Source of the DNA: Planctomycetota bacterium
Lineage (GTDB): Bacteria > Planctomycetota > Phycisphaerae > WQYP01
Assembly (NCBI GenBank): GCA_021810145.1
Contig: JAJZJL010000035.1
Location: 1-37,525, forward strand
Length of the DNA: 37,525 bases
Direction of reading: 5' to 3'
The position numbers were made by a program, and so were the translations under genes. The notes beneath the pieces were generated by a model that worked only from the letters and a program-made list of their open reading frames with translations, searched no databases and was not told the origin of the DNA. Of this stretch, positions 8,354 to 17,305 are shown piece after piece. The number at the start of each line of letters is the position of its first letter. The first letter of the stretch is position 1.

Positions 8354-8435
8354 CGGGCTGAGCTTGTCCGGCGAATCGCCGGGCCGCACAGCGCGATTTT
8401 CCCAGGCCTCTTCGGGAGTTTGGTACGATTTTTTC

Positions 8436-8465
8436 TTGACTCCCCAACCGACGAAATCGTATCAT
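8436..8465 (+). promoter_or_regulatory. Sigma-70-type promoter for the RDD/propeller pair
   Basis: TTGACT at 8436-8441 and TATCAT at 8460-8465 are separated by 18 bp, a good match to a housekeeping promoter. It lies about 55 bp before the likely start of the RDD gene, inside the segment bounded by the 44-bp repeats, so the cassette carries its own promoter. Confidence 0.6.
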
Positions 8466-8519
8466 AACGGTGAATTCATTTGTTGACCGGTGGTTCAGAA
8501 CTTCCTTGGGGATGCGGTA

Positions 8520-9044
8520 ATGGTGCGATATGAACTGGAGACCCCCAGCTTTTACCGTCGCTTGACCGCGTGGCTGGTCGACTGCGGCATACTGGTTTTG
8601 CTGGGGACGGCGATAACTTTGTGGTCTTTTAATGTCACTGCGTTTAACCACGAATCACTATTGGCGCTACAAGCAACACCAGACGATAAGGATGTTGGTT
8701 TGGCCATCGCATGGGTGCAGGTCTGTTACTTCGGGCTTTTCCACAGCCTGATGGGCCGTACACCCGGCAAGGCAATGTTGTTTTTACGGGTGGTGGATGC
8801 AAACGGGTATACGCCAAGCTTTGGCCAGATATTCCTGCGTAGTATTCTCTATCCCGGTCTGTTTATTATTCCAGAGCTGGCACTGCGGTATTTATCGGAT
8901 TACATTAATCCTGTGGTGGCAGTAATCGGACTGGCCCTGATGATTCTGTGGGCAATACTGGATTTTATTATGACACCCATTGACTTTAAGGCCCAGCGAT
9001 CGCTACATGACCTTCTCGCCAACACTCGCGTGGTGGTGGACTAA
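8520..9044 (+). CDS. RDD family integral membrane protein
   Basis: RDD proteins are small inner-membrane proteins with three or more membrane segments, of mostly unknown role (some are linked to ion or solute transport). From the ATG at 8520 it has 174 residues. It shows the family start PSFYRRLTAWLVDCG with a first membrane segment, a second segment with VCYFGLFHSLMGRTPGKAML, a pair of hydrophobic segments around 110-155, and the ending QRSLHDLLANTRVV, all typical. A GTG at 8490 in the same frame would add 10 residues, but TTGGGG lies at a suitable distance before 8520. The giant gene starts 3 bp after its stop, so the two are surely co-transcribed. Confidence 0.88.
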   Translation: MVRYELETPSFYRRLTAWLVDCGILVLLGTAITLWSFNVTAFNHESLLALQATPDDKDVGLAIAWVQVCYFGLFHSLMGRTPGKAMLFLRVVDANGYTPSFGQIFLRSILYPGLFIIPELALRYLSDYINPVVAVIGLALMILWAILDFIMTPIDFKAQRSLHDLLANTRVVVD

Positions 9045-9047
9045 GCT

Positions 9048-12000
9048 ATGGATGCTGAAATCTGCACAGCGTGTGGCCGAGATATTCCAATCAACGAGCC
9101 ATTGACGGTTCGAGATGGGCGTGTAATTTGCGCCTACTGTGCACTGGCTGAATCTGACGCCTCGGCACCGGCGAAGCCGCCACATACGCCCCCGTTGGCG
9201 AAACGAAAATCAAAACCGCCGGTTGCGCTGCCACACTCCTCTCCCAGATTCCGGCCGTTCCGACAGTCGCCGGGGCCGGTTGCCCCGCTTCCCGTGTTAT
9301 GGATCGGCATCTATCTTACCGGACTGGTCGCGGCGATCATGGTAGTCAACCATGCTCATAACCACGATTTCGGCCGAATGATAACCCGCGTTTCGCAGGG
9401 TGCCATCGCGCGGGCCGGGCCTTGCCAGATCAGCGTCAGGCAGTGCATTTTGGAGTCGCTCGTCATGGTCTCTAATGGAAGTGCGGAGCGAATCATTGTT
9501 GTCGTGCGGGTGCACAACTCTTCCAGTTCTAAGGCCATAACCTATAAAACTTGGCGCCCCCAGGAGGCTGAAACCGGGGCTCCCCCGCAATTGGGCTATC
9601 ACCGCGAAGGAAGCCGATCGTGGTACAGCGAATTTCGGACTGCTTTTTGGGGACATCCAGCAAGCGGGAGCGTCAACAGATTGTTGGCTGCAAATTACAG
9701 CCCCATTCCCGGATTCACTTGGCGGGTTTGCACCGTGCCCCCCGGCGGAACGGTGTACGACATATTGCAGTTTGCGGCACAAAACACGGTGACCGGCCCA
9801 TTGACACTGTCACTGCCAATGAGCCACCTGGGCCAGCCCGGGGTGGTGCTGTGCCCAATACACCCCACTGTTGAATTCGGCTTTTCCCCATACAAATACG
9901 CCATGCGGAATCGGCCGGTTATCGGCAATTTCCCTCTAGATCAGCTCGCCAAGGTTCCTCCCCAGACCCCCGTCGCACCGATAACTGATGCGGTAATTCC
10001 AAATCTCAATCACGCCGGCCAATCCGGCGGCGTTACCGCGAATGTTCCTTCCAGCGGTGCGCCACACCTTACCGTAACTCCCGCGAACCCCGCGACGCTG
10101 TTTAATCAAACTGGGCTGAGGAATGCCGGCAGGCGGCCCGACCTGCCAACATCGTCAGTCATGTTCTGGCACGCCACGGTCGACCCGCCGAAGAAGCCTC
10201 TCAGGATCGACGCGCGCGGCCACGCCGTTATCCCATTTCATCTGCAGAATGTGGCGTGCTGCCCGCAAGGAAGTTATCTCGGCGGTCAAACATGGTTTGA
10301 GGGACGCTTTCTGCATTTCTATGCCATTAACCTGCAAACTGGCGGTGCCCGCCTGGCTCTGTCAACGCCCGCGGCTACAGTGGTGCAAGCCCGGATGAGC
10401 CCCGGCTCGAGTTTCATCGCGGCAGTGGAACAACCCTACGAACCCACGAGCAATGGCCCAAACCTGCCCGGCTCGACAAAACAGATAATGGCTCTCTGGT
10501 CCTCCAGCACCGGGCGAATGCTGTGGCACGAGAGTTTCGCCCGGGTCTGTCCCTATAAACTCATCGGCTTTGCGGCCAAATCCCGCCTGGTAATTGAAAG
10601 CACCGATAATCGGATCGTTACCCGGCTTTATGTCCTCGATAACCGGTCGGGCAAGGTGGCGCGCACATGGATAAGTAAATCCGTCCACCAGAACACGCCG
10701 CTGCAAATCAGCCCGGGGGGAAAATACCTTGCTGCCTTTTCGCACGGAATTTTGCGTCTCTGGGATATCACGAAGGGCAAATTGGTTGGCGAAAGCAGGG
10801 TAACACTGCCGCGGGAGTTCAGGTCGCAGACTGGCCGGTTGGCGTTTTCACCCGGTGGCTCCGGGATTGCGGCGGAAATCTCCGGGTACAGCTTCCCCCA
10901 ACGCGTTGACTACCTGCTTAAATGGAACGCCAGGAACGGCAGCTTAGCCGCCCAAGCGGAGTTTCATCCCGCTTATTCCGAATTTGAGCGGGTGCCGGCA
11001 GCCGGCAGTTTTGGTTGCTTAAGCGGTAACGGCGGGTGGCAGATCGGACTGGATATGGTCGATCTGGAATCCGGACGGCTGTATCATCGCTTTCCAAATC
11101 CGGCGCGGGGACACCGGGACGTCGATTATCAGAATATGCTGGCGTGGATGCCGGACACGTCGCAGTTGGTATGCGCCGCGTCAGCAGGTTCAGAGTGGGG
11201 GTACACGGTCTTGCACGCCGGCCACAGCGTTCTCGCGAGGGAACTGGCAAGCGTGCAAAAGGGTGAAAGTCACGACGACTGGAAACTCGGGCCTCTGAAA
11301 AAGGCCAATCTGAAGCGCTGCGCCGAAATTACCCTTCCCAACGCCATTCCGGCACACTGGTCGGTTAAGATCAATGAGCCGCGGATTTCCACTACTGCAG
11401 TACCGGCACGCATTATCCCCACCCGGTTATTGACGTCCCAACAGGGAGGCCCCGGACATCGCCTGCAATTTGACTCAATTCACTTTGCCGGGGCGCACAG
11501 CAACATTGCGATTGTGGCGTATCGGCAATTTTCCGTGGGGGGAATGTCCCAACCAACGGCGTTTTGGCTTGATCGCATTGATCTGCGATCCGGGGCGATA
11601 CTGGGAAGTTTCGAATCCCCCACACCGGGTGCCAAGATTCTCGATCTCGGCGCGGACGGTAAAACCATGCTCCTTTGCACGCGTGATACGGTGGATGTTT
11701 ATCGCTGGCCGGAGCGAGGAACCGCCGTGAAAGCCGTGGCTTGGCACGTTGCGTTAAAGCCAATGGGAAATGTCCCGGTAAATATTCTCTACGGCCGCCT
11801 GCTTCCGGCTGATCAGGCAATGACGATGACCACGCGCGGGACGGTTGTGATCTGGTCGGTTTCCGGTTGCCGGGCGGAATGCACCTTTTCGGCCCTTACC
11901 TATCCTGAACCCGTGATGGACGCCGCAAGAAAGCTCCTGGCATTTGCCGCGATTGACGGAATCTATCTCATCAACATCGGGTCGGGTAAACTCATCGGCC

Positions 12001-12968
12001 CGTTACCAGGGCCGCCCGCATTGGTCGGCCCGCTCGCATTCTCACCGGACGCCGGCCATCTGGCTATGTTGGTGGGTGAGGCTCAACTGGCGGTGTGGAA
12101 TTTACACCGCGGTAAATACATGGGCCGCTTCAGTTCACCACGGCAACCGCCGGATAAGCCGGGCACCAGAAATTCTGAAATATGGCGTGGTGCCCCGCTG
12201 CAATGGCTTGGGAACCGGTTCCTGGAAATGAACGGAACCGTTTTTGACTGGCCGCAGCGCCATGCGATCTGGCGATTGCAAACTCCCACCGCGTATTATT
12301 CCCCTTCCGGCATCACGCGGTCATTTGATCAGCGATGCTGGACTCTGGAGCTGGCGGGAAACCGCTGGGACCTGGTGGGTGTGCGACTACCGACGCCAAA
12401 GATGGTGAAGGCCGCGGCCGTCCGCGGTCCAAAAATGCCGCTGAAACCGGGCGACGCAATATCCGTCGAAGTTGTTCCCGGAAATTTTTTGGGGCTTTCC
12501 GGCAGATATAAACAAGCGGCAATCCGGCAATTACGGCTTGAGGGATTCCGGTTGGGGACGCAACAGAATTTGGTCATGACCATTTCCTGCCGTGCCAGCA
12601 AGCCGCTAAGCGAAGAATTCGGCTATGGATTGTTCGGGAATCTGCATCCATTTATGCTCACGGCAACGGGAAGAGTGATCAACTGGGTTGTCGAGAAATC
12701 CGGAAAGACGCTTTGGAGCCAATCGAGGCAGATTGGCCCGACTATTCCACCATTCTTGTCGGCGGCGGCCAGTAAAAATCCTCAGCAGTACGTGGACCGT
12801 TACAACAACCGCTTATTCACCGAACAGGTCACCTCGCCGAACATGCCAACCCATATCTTTGCCGACACCCTGACGTCTGCCAATGTTTCGGTGATCGGAC
12901 CGCGGGGGCTTGCAACGCCAAACAGACCACGGTGGGTTGCCCTGCCGGGATTACGCAAAGCGCCTTGA
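9048..12968 (+). CDS. Giant membrane-anchored protein: zinc ribbon, TM helix, beta-propeller
   Basis: This 1306-residue protein has an unusual order of parts. Residues 6-31 hold a zinc ribbon with C6, C9, C28 and C31. A Pro/Lys-rich linker follows, then one membrane helix at about 81-100. The rest should lie outside the cytoplasm. Residues 350-1080 contain WD40/quinoprotein-like blades, for example LQISPGGKYLAAF with LRLWDITKGKL near 553, LAFSPGGSGIAAE near 598, and LAFSPDAGHLAML with LAVWNLHRGKY near 996. The C-terminal 200 residues form another unrecognised domain. No catalytic motif is visible, so it may be a binding or sensing protein working with the RDD partner 3 bp upstream. The last 14 residues and the stop codon are encoded by repeat DNA (from about 12930), so the original end may have been replaced. 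Confidence 0.8.
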   Translation: MDAEICTACGRDIPINEPLTVRDGRVICAYCALAESDASAPAKPPHTPPLAKRKSKPPVALPHSSPRFRPFRQSPGPVAPLPVLWIGIYLTGLVAAIMVVNHAHNHDFGRMITRVSQGAIARAGPCQISVRQCILESLVMVSNGSAERIIVVVRVHNSSSSKAITYKTWRPQEAETGAPPQLGYHREGSRSWYSEFRTAFWGHPASGSVNRLLAANYSPIPGFTWRVCTVPPGGTVYDILQFAAQNTVTGPLTLSLPMSHLGQPGVVLCPIHPTVEFGFSPYKYAMRNRPVIGNFPLDQLAKVPPQTPVAPITDAVIPNLNHAGQSGGVTANVPSSGAPHLTVTPANPATLFNQTGLRNAGRRPDLPTSSVMFWHATVDPPKKPLRIDARGHAVIPFHLQNVACCPQGSYLGGQTWFEGRFLHFYAINLQTGGARLALSTPAATVVQARMSPGSSFIAAVEQPYEPTSNGPNLPGSTKQIMALWSSSTGRMLWHESFARVCPYKLIGFAAKSRLVIESTDNRIVTRLYVLDNRSGKVARTWISKSVHQNTPLQISPGGKYLAAFSHGILRLWDITKGKLVGESRVTLPREFRSQTGRLAFSPGGSGIAAEISGYSFPQRVDYLLKWNARNGSLAAQAEFHPAYSEFERVPAAGSFGCLSGNGGWQIGLDMVDLESGRLYHRFPNPARGHRDVDYQNMLAWMPDTSQLVCAASAGSEWGYTVLHAGHSVLARELASVQKGESHDDWKLGPLKKANLKRCAEITLPNAIPAHWSVKINEPRISTTAVPARIIPTRLLTSQQGGPGHRLQFDSIHFAGAHSNIAIVAYRQFSVGGMSQPTAFWLDRIDLRSGAILGSFESPTPGAKILDLGADGKTMLLCTRDTVDVYRWPERGTAVKAVAWHVALKPMGNVPVNILYGRLLPADQAMTMTTRGTVVIWSVSGCRAECTFSALTYPEPVMDAARKLLAFAAIDGIYLINIGSGKLIGPLPGPPALVGPLAFSPDAGHLAMLVGEAQLAVWNLHRGKYMGRFSSPRQPPDKPGTRNSEIWRGAPLQWLGNRFLEMNGTVFDWPQRHAIWRLQTPTAYYSPSGITRSFDQRCWTLELAGNRWDLVGVRLPTPKMVKAAAVRGPKMPLKPGDAISVEVVPGNFLGLSGRYKQAAIRQLRLEGFRLGTQQNLVMTISCRASKPLSEEFGYGLFGNLHPFMLTATGRVINWVVEKSGKTLWSQSRQIGPTIPPFLSAAASKNPQQYVDRYNNRLFTEQVTSPNMPTHIFADTLTSANVSVIGPRGLATPNRPRWVALPGLRKAP

Positions 12969-12997
12969 AGACCAACGGGCTTGCTGATTTCGGGGCA
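12954..12997 (+). repeat. 44-bp perfect direct repeat, right copy
   Basis: Identical to 8310-8353. The TGA stop codon of the giant gene (12966-12968) is inside it. Just upstream, TTGCCCTGCCGGGATTACGC matches a block near 7244-7263, so two repeat elements are joined here. Confidence 0.9.
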
Positions 12998-13203
12998 TTG
13001 TCGATAATTCAACTTGCCGAAACGGCATTGAGTCACGCCGCCATGTCAGCCCCGTGCCGCCGTGGCAACGCCGGGGCGGAGAAATTAAGGCGTCGCGGTC
13101 TATGCGGGTGAAGGGACCTGCGGCTGCCGCGTTTGGCTATATTGGAGCAACCACGAGGTGGCGGCTGTGCATCGGGCTGCGGTAGAATAAGGGCGGTTGT
13201 TTT

Positions 13204-13755
13204 ATGGCTTTACCCAATAAACCTTTACCGGTGCTGCGGTTCGCCGGTATTATCGCGGGTAATAACGCGATGCTCGCCGCGGCACGACAACATCTTTCGC
13301 AATGGTACGGCCCGATTGATGATGAAACTCAAGTCATACCATTTAACTTTACCGCCTATTATGAAGATCAGATGGGCACGGGCCTGCTGCGGCAGTGGGT
13401 GCGGTTTACCACGCTGTGCGAGCCGCAGTCGCTTGCCAAATGCAAGCTGGAAACCAATATGGCGGAGGTCCTTCTGGCGGGGCAATTCCCGGGCGCTGTT
13501 GCGCGCCCCATTAATATCGATCCGGGCTATGTATCGCGCACCAAAGTCATTCTGGCAACAACCAAAGATCATAGCCATCGGGTATATCTTGGCGACGGCA
13601 TTTTCGCGGAGGTAACCCTGCACTGGACCGCGACCGGCTGGGCACCGTGGCCGTGGACGTATGCGGACTATCGCACGCCGGCCGCACAGGCGTTTTTCAT
13701 GCGGTGCCGCGAAGCGTATGTAAAACAACTGCCCGCGGCGGCCGGCGCGCTGTAA
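13204..13755 (+). CDS. DUF4416 family protein
   Basis: The protein has 183 residues and follows the DUF4416 pattern closely. It has FAGIIAGNNAML at the start, then FNFTAYYEDQMGTGLLRQWVRF, the CKLETNMAE block, RPINIDPGYVSRTKVILATTKD, HRVYLGDGIFAEVTL and the ending WTYADYRTPAAQAFF. The family has no firmly known function, and neither signal peptide nor membrane helix is seen. A TAGAAT element about 20 bp upstream may be part of a promoter. The WecA-like gene follows 52 bp later on the same strand. In other bacteria I would expect this family near housekeeping genes, but I cannot infer its job from here. Confidence 0.9.
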   Translation: MALPNKPLPVLRFAGIIAGNNAMLAAARQHLSQWYGPIDDETQVIPFNFTAYYEDQMGTGLLRQWVRFTTLCEPQSLAKCKLETNMAEVLLAGQFPGAVARPINIDPGYVSRTKVILATTKDHSHRVYLGDGIFAEVTLHWTATGWAPWPWTYADYRTPAAQAFFMRCREAYVKQLPAAAGAL

Positions 13756-13807
13756 ACGCAGAGGTAAATGTTGCCGGCGGCTCATGCGGGTTTATTGAGG
13801 TTCATGG

Positions 13808-14926
13808 ATGCTCCAAATTGCTCTGGGACTTTTTTTCAGCAGCCTGGTGCTTTGTGCGCTGGGCACCGCATTGGTGCGGCGCTATTCAGCGCACATCGGG
13901 CTGATTGATCAGCCGGGATTGCGCAAGGTGCATCAAACCCCCATCGCCCGCAGCGGCGGCATCGCCATATTCTGGGCGATCGCCATTCCATTGCTTATCG
14001 GAATTGCCGCAGCCGGACTATTTACCCGCCAGCCGCTGGAACATTTGCTGCCGCAATCCGTGCGGATGTATCTGCCGGGGCTGGCAGCACATCGGCTTCT
14101 GGCGTTGTGGCTGCTGATCTGCACGCTGGGCATTCATGTAGTGGGGCTGATGGATGATCGCAAGGCCATGGCGGCAATGCCCAAGCTGGTGTGGCAACTG
14201 CTGATTGCCGCGGCGCTGGTGGGCGGCGGAGAATGTATTGAGACCGGAGGGTTCCGGGTGCTGACATTTCTGGATCACATGTTTCCCGGCGGAGCACTGG
14301 TTTCAGCCGCGGCCAGCGTGGTGTGGATTGTCGTGCTGACCAATGCGTTTAATTTCATGGACAACATGGACGGACTTTCCGCGGGCGTGGCCGCGATCTG
14401 CGGAGCACTTTTTTTTATCGCCGCGCTGCAGACGCACCAGTGGTTTATCTGCGGCCTGCTGCTGTTGTACGTGGGGGCGGCGACGGGATTTCTGTTTCAC
14501 AATTTTCCGCCGGCAAAAATATTTATGGGGGACGGCGGCAGCATGGTGCTGGGCTTTTTCCTTTCGGCCTTGACCATTCGCACAACTTTTTACGCGGGCC
14601 ATGGCCGATGGTATGCGGTGCTCATGCCGCTGCTGGTGGCCGCGGTCCCCTTGTACGATTTTATCGTGGTTTGCCTGCTGCGGCTCCATCGAGGGCGCAG
14701 CCCATTTCTTGGAGATACGAATCATTTTTCGCATCGGCTTACGCGCCACGGCTTTTCCAAGCGCGGCGCGGTGCTGGTGATTTATGCCGTCACCCTGGCC
14801 AGCGGGTTGTCCGCGCCACTGCTGGCGAAGGCAAATGGCTTTGAGGCCGCGCTGATTGGCGCGCAGTGTTTGAGCATATTAACCATCGTGGGAATACTCG
14901 AACGCCTGGGAGACCATGTGCAATGA
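13808..14926 (+). CDS. UDP-GlcNAc (or similar):undecaprenyl-phosphate sugar-1-phosphate transferase, MraY/WecA/TagO family
   Basis: This inner-membrane enzyme puts a first sugar-1-phosphate on undecaprenyl phosphate and so starts O-antigen, exopolysaccharide or teichoic-acid-like glycans. It has 372 residues and about 10 hydrophobic segments. Family motifs are in order: DQPGLRKVHQTPIARSGGIAI near the N-terminus, VVGLMDDRKAM, NAFNFMDNMDGLSAG with catalytic aspartates, FMGDGGSMVLGF, and FLGDTNHFSHRL near residue 305. The nonpolar spacing fits WecA/TagO better than MraY, because no peptidoglycan genes are nearby. The stop overlaps the start of the O-antigen-ligase-like gene (ATGA), which suggests one glycan operon. 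The exact sugar cannot be told. Confidence 0.92.
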   Translation: MLQIALGLFFSSLVLCALGTALVRRYSAHIGLIDQPGLRKVHQTPIARSGGIAIFWAIAIPLLIGIAAAGLFTRQPLEHLLPQSVRMYLPGLAAHRLLALWLLICTLGIHVVGLMDDRKAMAAMPKLVWQLLIAAALVGGGECIETGGFRVLTFLDHMFPGGALVSAAASVVWIVVLTNAFNFMDNMDGLSAGVAAICGALFFIAALQTHQWFICGLLLLYVGAATGFLFHNFPPAKIFMGDGGSMVLGFFLSALTIRTTFYAGHGRWYAVLMPLLVAAVPLYDFIVVCLLRLHRGRSPFLGDTNHFSHRLTRHGFSKRGAVLVIYAVTLASGLSAPLLAKANGFEAALIGAQCLSILTIVGILERLGDHVQ

Positions 14927-17121
14927 ATGAATCCCGGCGCAACACCATAGCTTGGCTGGCCCTGACGGGATTGCTGGTGATCATGTGCGTTCGCATGACC
15001 ATTCCCGAACCGATTGGTGACGGCGTATGGAGTTCGACGGTTGCTTTCCTGCGCGTCGGGGCCTCAAGCGTGGGGAACCTCACCGGGCCGGCGGAAGTCA
15101 TGGGGCTGGCACTTCTGACACTGCTGGCGTGCGGCGCAGCGATGCTGGCGGCAGGCCGCATATCCGCTGGAAAATGGTTGCAGCTTGGCATCATTGCGGC
15201 CGTACTTCTGGCGGCGATTGCGGGTATTTTCAGCGCGGCAAACCGATTCGCCGCCCTGGTGGGCGTATTTGATCTGGGCATGGCGATGTTGGCAGGCTGG
15301 AGCACGCAGATTTTATGCCCCACATGGCGCCGGCGACGCCTGGTTATTGCCGTGCTGATGGGTTTATTATTCGCCGTAACGCTCAAGGGCATCTATCAAC
15401 GGTACGTGGAAATTCCGCAGACCATTGCTTATTTCCAGAAACATCAGCAGCAATGGTTGGAGAAATCCGGCGTGCATGGCAACACGACGGAGGTAAAATT
15501 ATTTATCAGCCGGCTCAAAAGCGGTGAAGTCAGCGGGTTCGGAATCTTAAGCGACGGTTTTGCCGAAACGTTAATCCCACTGCTGCTGGTGGCTCTGGCT
15601 CTGGCCGCGGCGGGATTGTTAACCAAAGAGCCTCAGACCGATTCGACGCATAAACCAAAAGCCGGGAAAGCCGCCGCGATGAAACCGGGCCGGCCGGGAG
15701 AGGTGAATTTACCGGATCATCTGGTGTTGGGCGGGGTTCTGCTGCTGGTTTCGCTGGCGGGCGTTGCGGTACTGATATTTACCGGCAGCAAGGGAGGGGC
15801 GGCGAGCTTTGCCATGTGCGCGATTTTTCTGACATGGGCATGGTGGAAGCGAAAGTGGCTCTCAGAGCATCGGAGCATGGCCATCGGCGCAGCACTGGTT
15901 GCGGGAGGAATCGGAACGCTGGCCCTGCTGGCGTACGGATTTTCCCATCATGGCCTGCCCACCAAAGATTTGCTGTATCGTTGGGACTACTGGACCGGCG
16001 CGGAAGGTATGATTCAAAGCCATCCTGTGACCGGTGTTGGCTTGAATAATTTTGGTTACTACTATACGCAATACAAGCCGCCGAGCGCCCCGGAAGATGT
16101 GAAAGATCCGCATAACATGTTCATTCGCATTGCCGCGGAAGCGGGCGTGCCCGCCGCACTGGGCTTTGTGATATTGGTGTTATGGGGATTTCTTAATGCC
16201 GTAAGGGCGCAAAAACCTTTTTCTGAACAAGAAGATCAACGCCCCCTGCCCGCAGCGGCCTTGATTATCTTCGCGCTGGTGTGGTGGGCCGGGAGGCTAG
16301 CCTTGAATCACCCGGGATTTGGTGCCCGAGGCGTCGCGACGTATCAATTGGCACTGACAGTGTTATACGGGGGAGCCGCGGTCGGTGGCATGCTGCTGAC
16401 CAATCGCCTGTTGCGGGTAATTAACCCGCGATATTCCACCATCATCACTCATGCGGCCGTGCTTGGTGCGGCGGGAATGGTCCTGTATGATCAAATTAAC
16501 ATGGCCCTGGCCACCGGCCCGGCGGCCATGTTTTTCTGGATTATTCTGGGCGCTTTTGCGGCCCGCAATCCGGATAATCACCACGCGGAGCAAAGCTCCT
16601 CAACCGCATCGGCAAATACAGCTCGTTCCCCCGGGGGAATACTGGCCGGTGGAACATTGTGCGCTTCGGCCATTGTTCTGGCTGTCGTGATCTGGATACC
16701 AACCATGCGCGGAACATTGCCGTGGGATCCGTCGCGATATCGTGATGCGTTTAAACAAGCGGTACGCACACATGATTGGCCGGCGGCGCTTAAAGCGGCC
16801 GATGCCGTCCTGGCCCGCGACACGCGATCACAAGGATGGCTGCAGCGGAAAATCGGCGTGGAGATGCAATTGGGCCAAAATGCGCGAGCCGATGTGCTGA
16901 AATTATTATCCATTAATCGTACCGATGCCCGGGTGCGCCTGCCCTATGCCCAGACGCCCCGCTCGGGCCTGACGGTGGCGGAACGGATTGCACAATTAAA
17001 GCTGGCCTTGAAACTGAATGGCGCACTGGCGAAAAGTGAAATCCAACGCTTATCCCCGCAGGAGGTGGCGAAGATTCACGCAGAAATCAGAAAATTGCAC
17101 GCGGAATTACCCGTCCATTAA
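14923..17121 (+). CDS. O-antigen ligase/polymerase-like membrane protein with C-terminal helical tail
   Basis: The 732-residue protein begins at the ATG that overlaps the WecA-like stop (ATGA), so translation is coupled. It has about 12 membrane segments. The Wzy_C/WaaL signature is visible around residues 350-415: YRWDYWTGAEGMIQSHPVTG, GVGLNNFGYYYTQYKPP and KDPHNMFIRIAAEAGVPAAL. This family joins or polymerises undecaprenyl-linked glycan chains on the outer side of the inner membrane. The last 150 residues (DWPAALKAADAVLARDTRSQGWLQR...) look like TPR-type helices outside the membrane. With the upstream sugar transferase it probably makes a surface polysaccharide. Confidence 0.85.
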   Translation: MNESRRNTIAWLALTGLLVIMCVRMTIPEPIGDGVWSSTVAFLRVGASSVGNLTGPAEVMGLALLTLLACGAAMLAAGRISAGKWLQLGIIAAVLLAAIAGIFSAANRFAALVGVFDLGMAMLAGWSTQILCPTWRRRRLVIAVLMGLLFAVTLKGIYQRYVEIPQTIAYFQKHQQQWLEKSGVHGNTTEVKLFISRLKSGEVSGFGILSDGFAETLIPLLLVALALAAAGLLTKEPQTDSTHKPKAGKAAAMKPGRPGEVNLPDHLVLGGVLLLVSLAGVAVLIFTGSKGGAASFAMCAIFLTWAWWKRKWLSEHRSMAIGAALVAGGIGTLALLAYGFSHHGLPTKDLLYRWDYWTGAEGMIQSHPVTGVGLNNFGYYYTQYKPPSAPEDVKDPHNMFIRIAAEAGVPAALGFVILVLWGFLNAVRAQKPFSEQEDQRPLPAAALIIFALVWWAGRLALNHPGFGARGVATYQLALTVLYGGAAVGGMLLTNRLLRVINPRYSTIITHAAVLGAAGMVLYDQINMALATGPAAMFFWIILGAFAARNPDNHHAEQSSSTASANTARSPGGILAGGTLCASAIVLAVVIWIPTMRGTLPWDPSRYRDAFKQAVRTHDWPAALKAADAVLARDTRSQGWLQRKIGVEMQLGQNARADVLKLLSINRTDARVRLPYAQTPRSGLTVAERIAQLKLALKLNGALAKSEIQRLSPQEVAKIHAEIRKLHAELPVH

Positions 17122-17305
17122 GTGATCCGGCGGTATATCGCATCAAGCGCCCGGTTGTGCATGGCAACATCGCCGGATGACTGAATGATCGTTCCGTTTC
17201 ACGCGCGGCCGGTGTTGATGCAGGTGCGTGTGCGGTACCACACAAGCAGATATTCCTTCGCGGCAATGGATGGAGATTGCCGCATATCAGTCATTGGCCT
17301 GTCGC

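Larger units (their letters stand above)
6970..8435. other. Gene-free, repeat-rich intergenic region
   Basis: About 1.5 kb contains no convincing gene. It is built of short repeats that recur elsewhere in the window: a 53-bp element twice (7357 and 8071), a 45-bp element at 7268 that recurs at 36937, ATACTG-rich tracts, stretches of the CTTTGTG type, AACGAGCAACG runs, and one copy of a 44-bp repeat at 8310. The pattern is of mosaic, decaying repeats, not of a lost gene. Confidence 0.75.

Noticed and set aside
17124..17181. ATCCGGCG / CGCCGGAT inverted repeat after the O-antigen-ligase-like gene
   Set aside because: The loop is about 40 bases and no T run follows, so it is not a convincing terminator.
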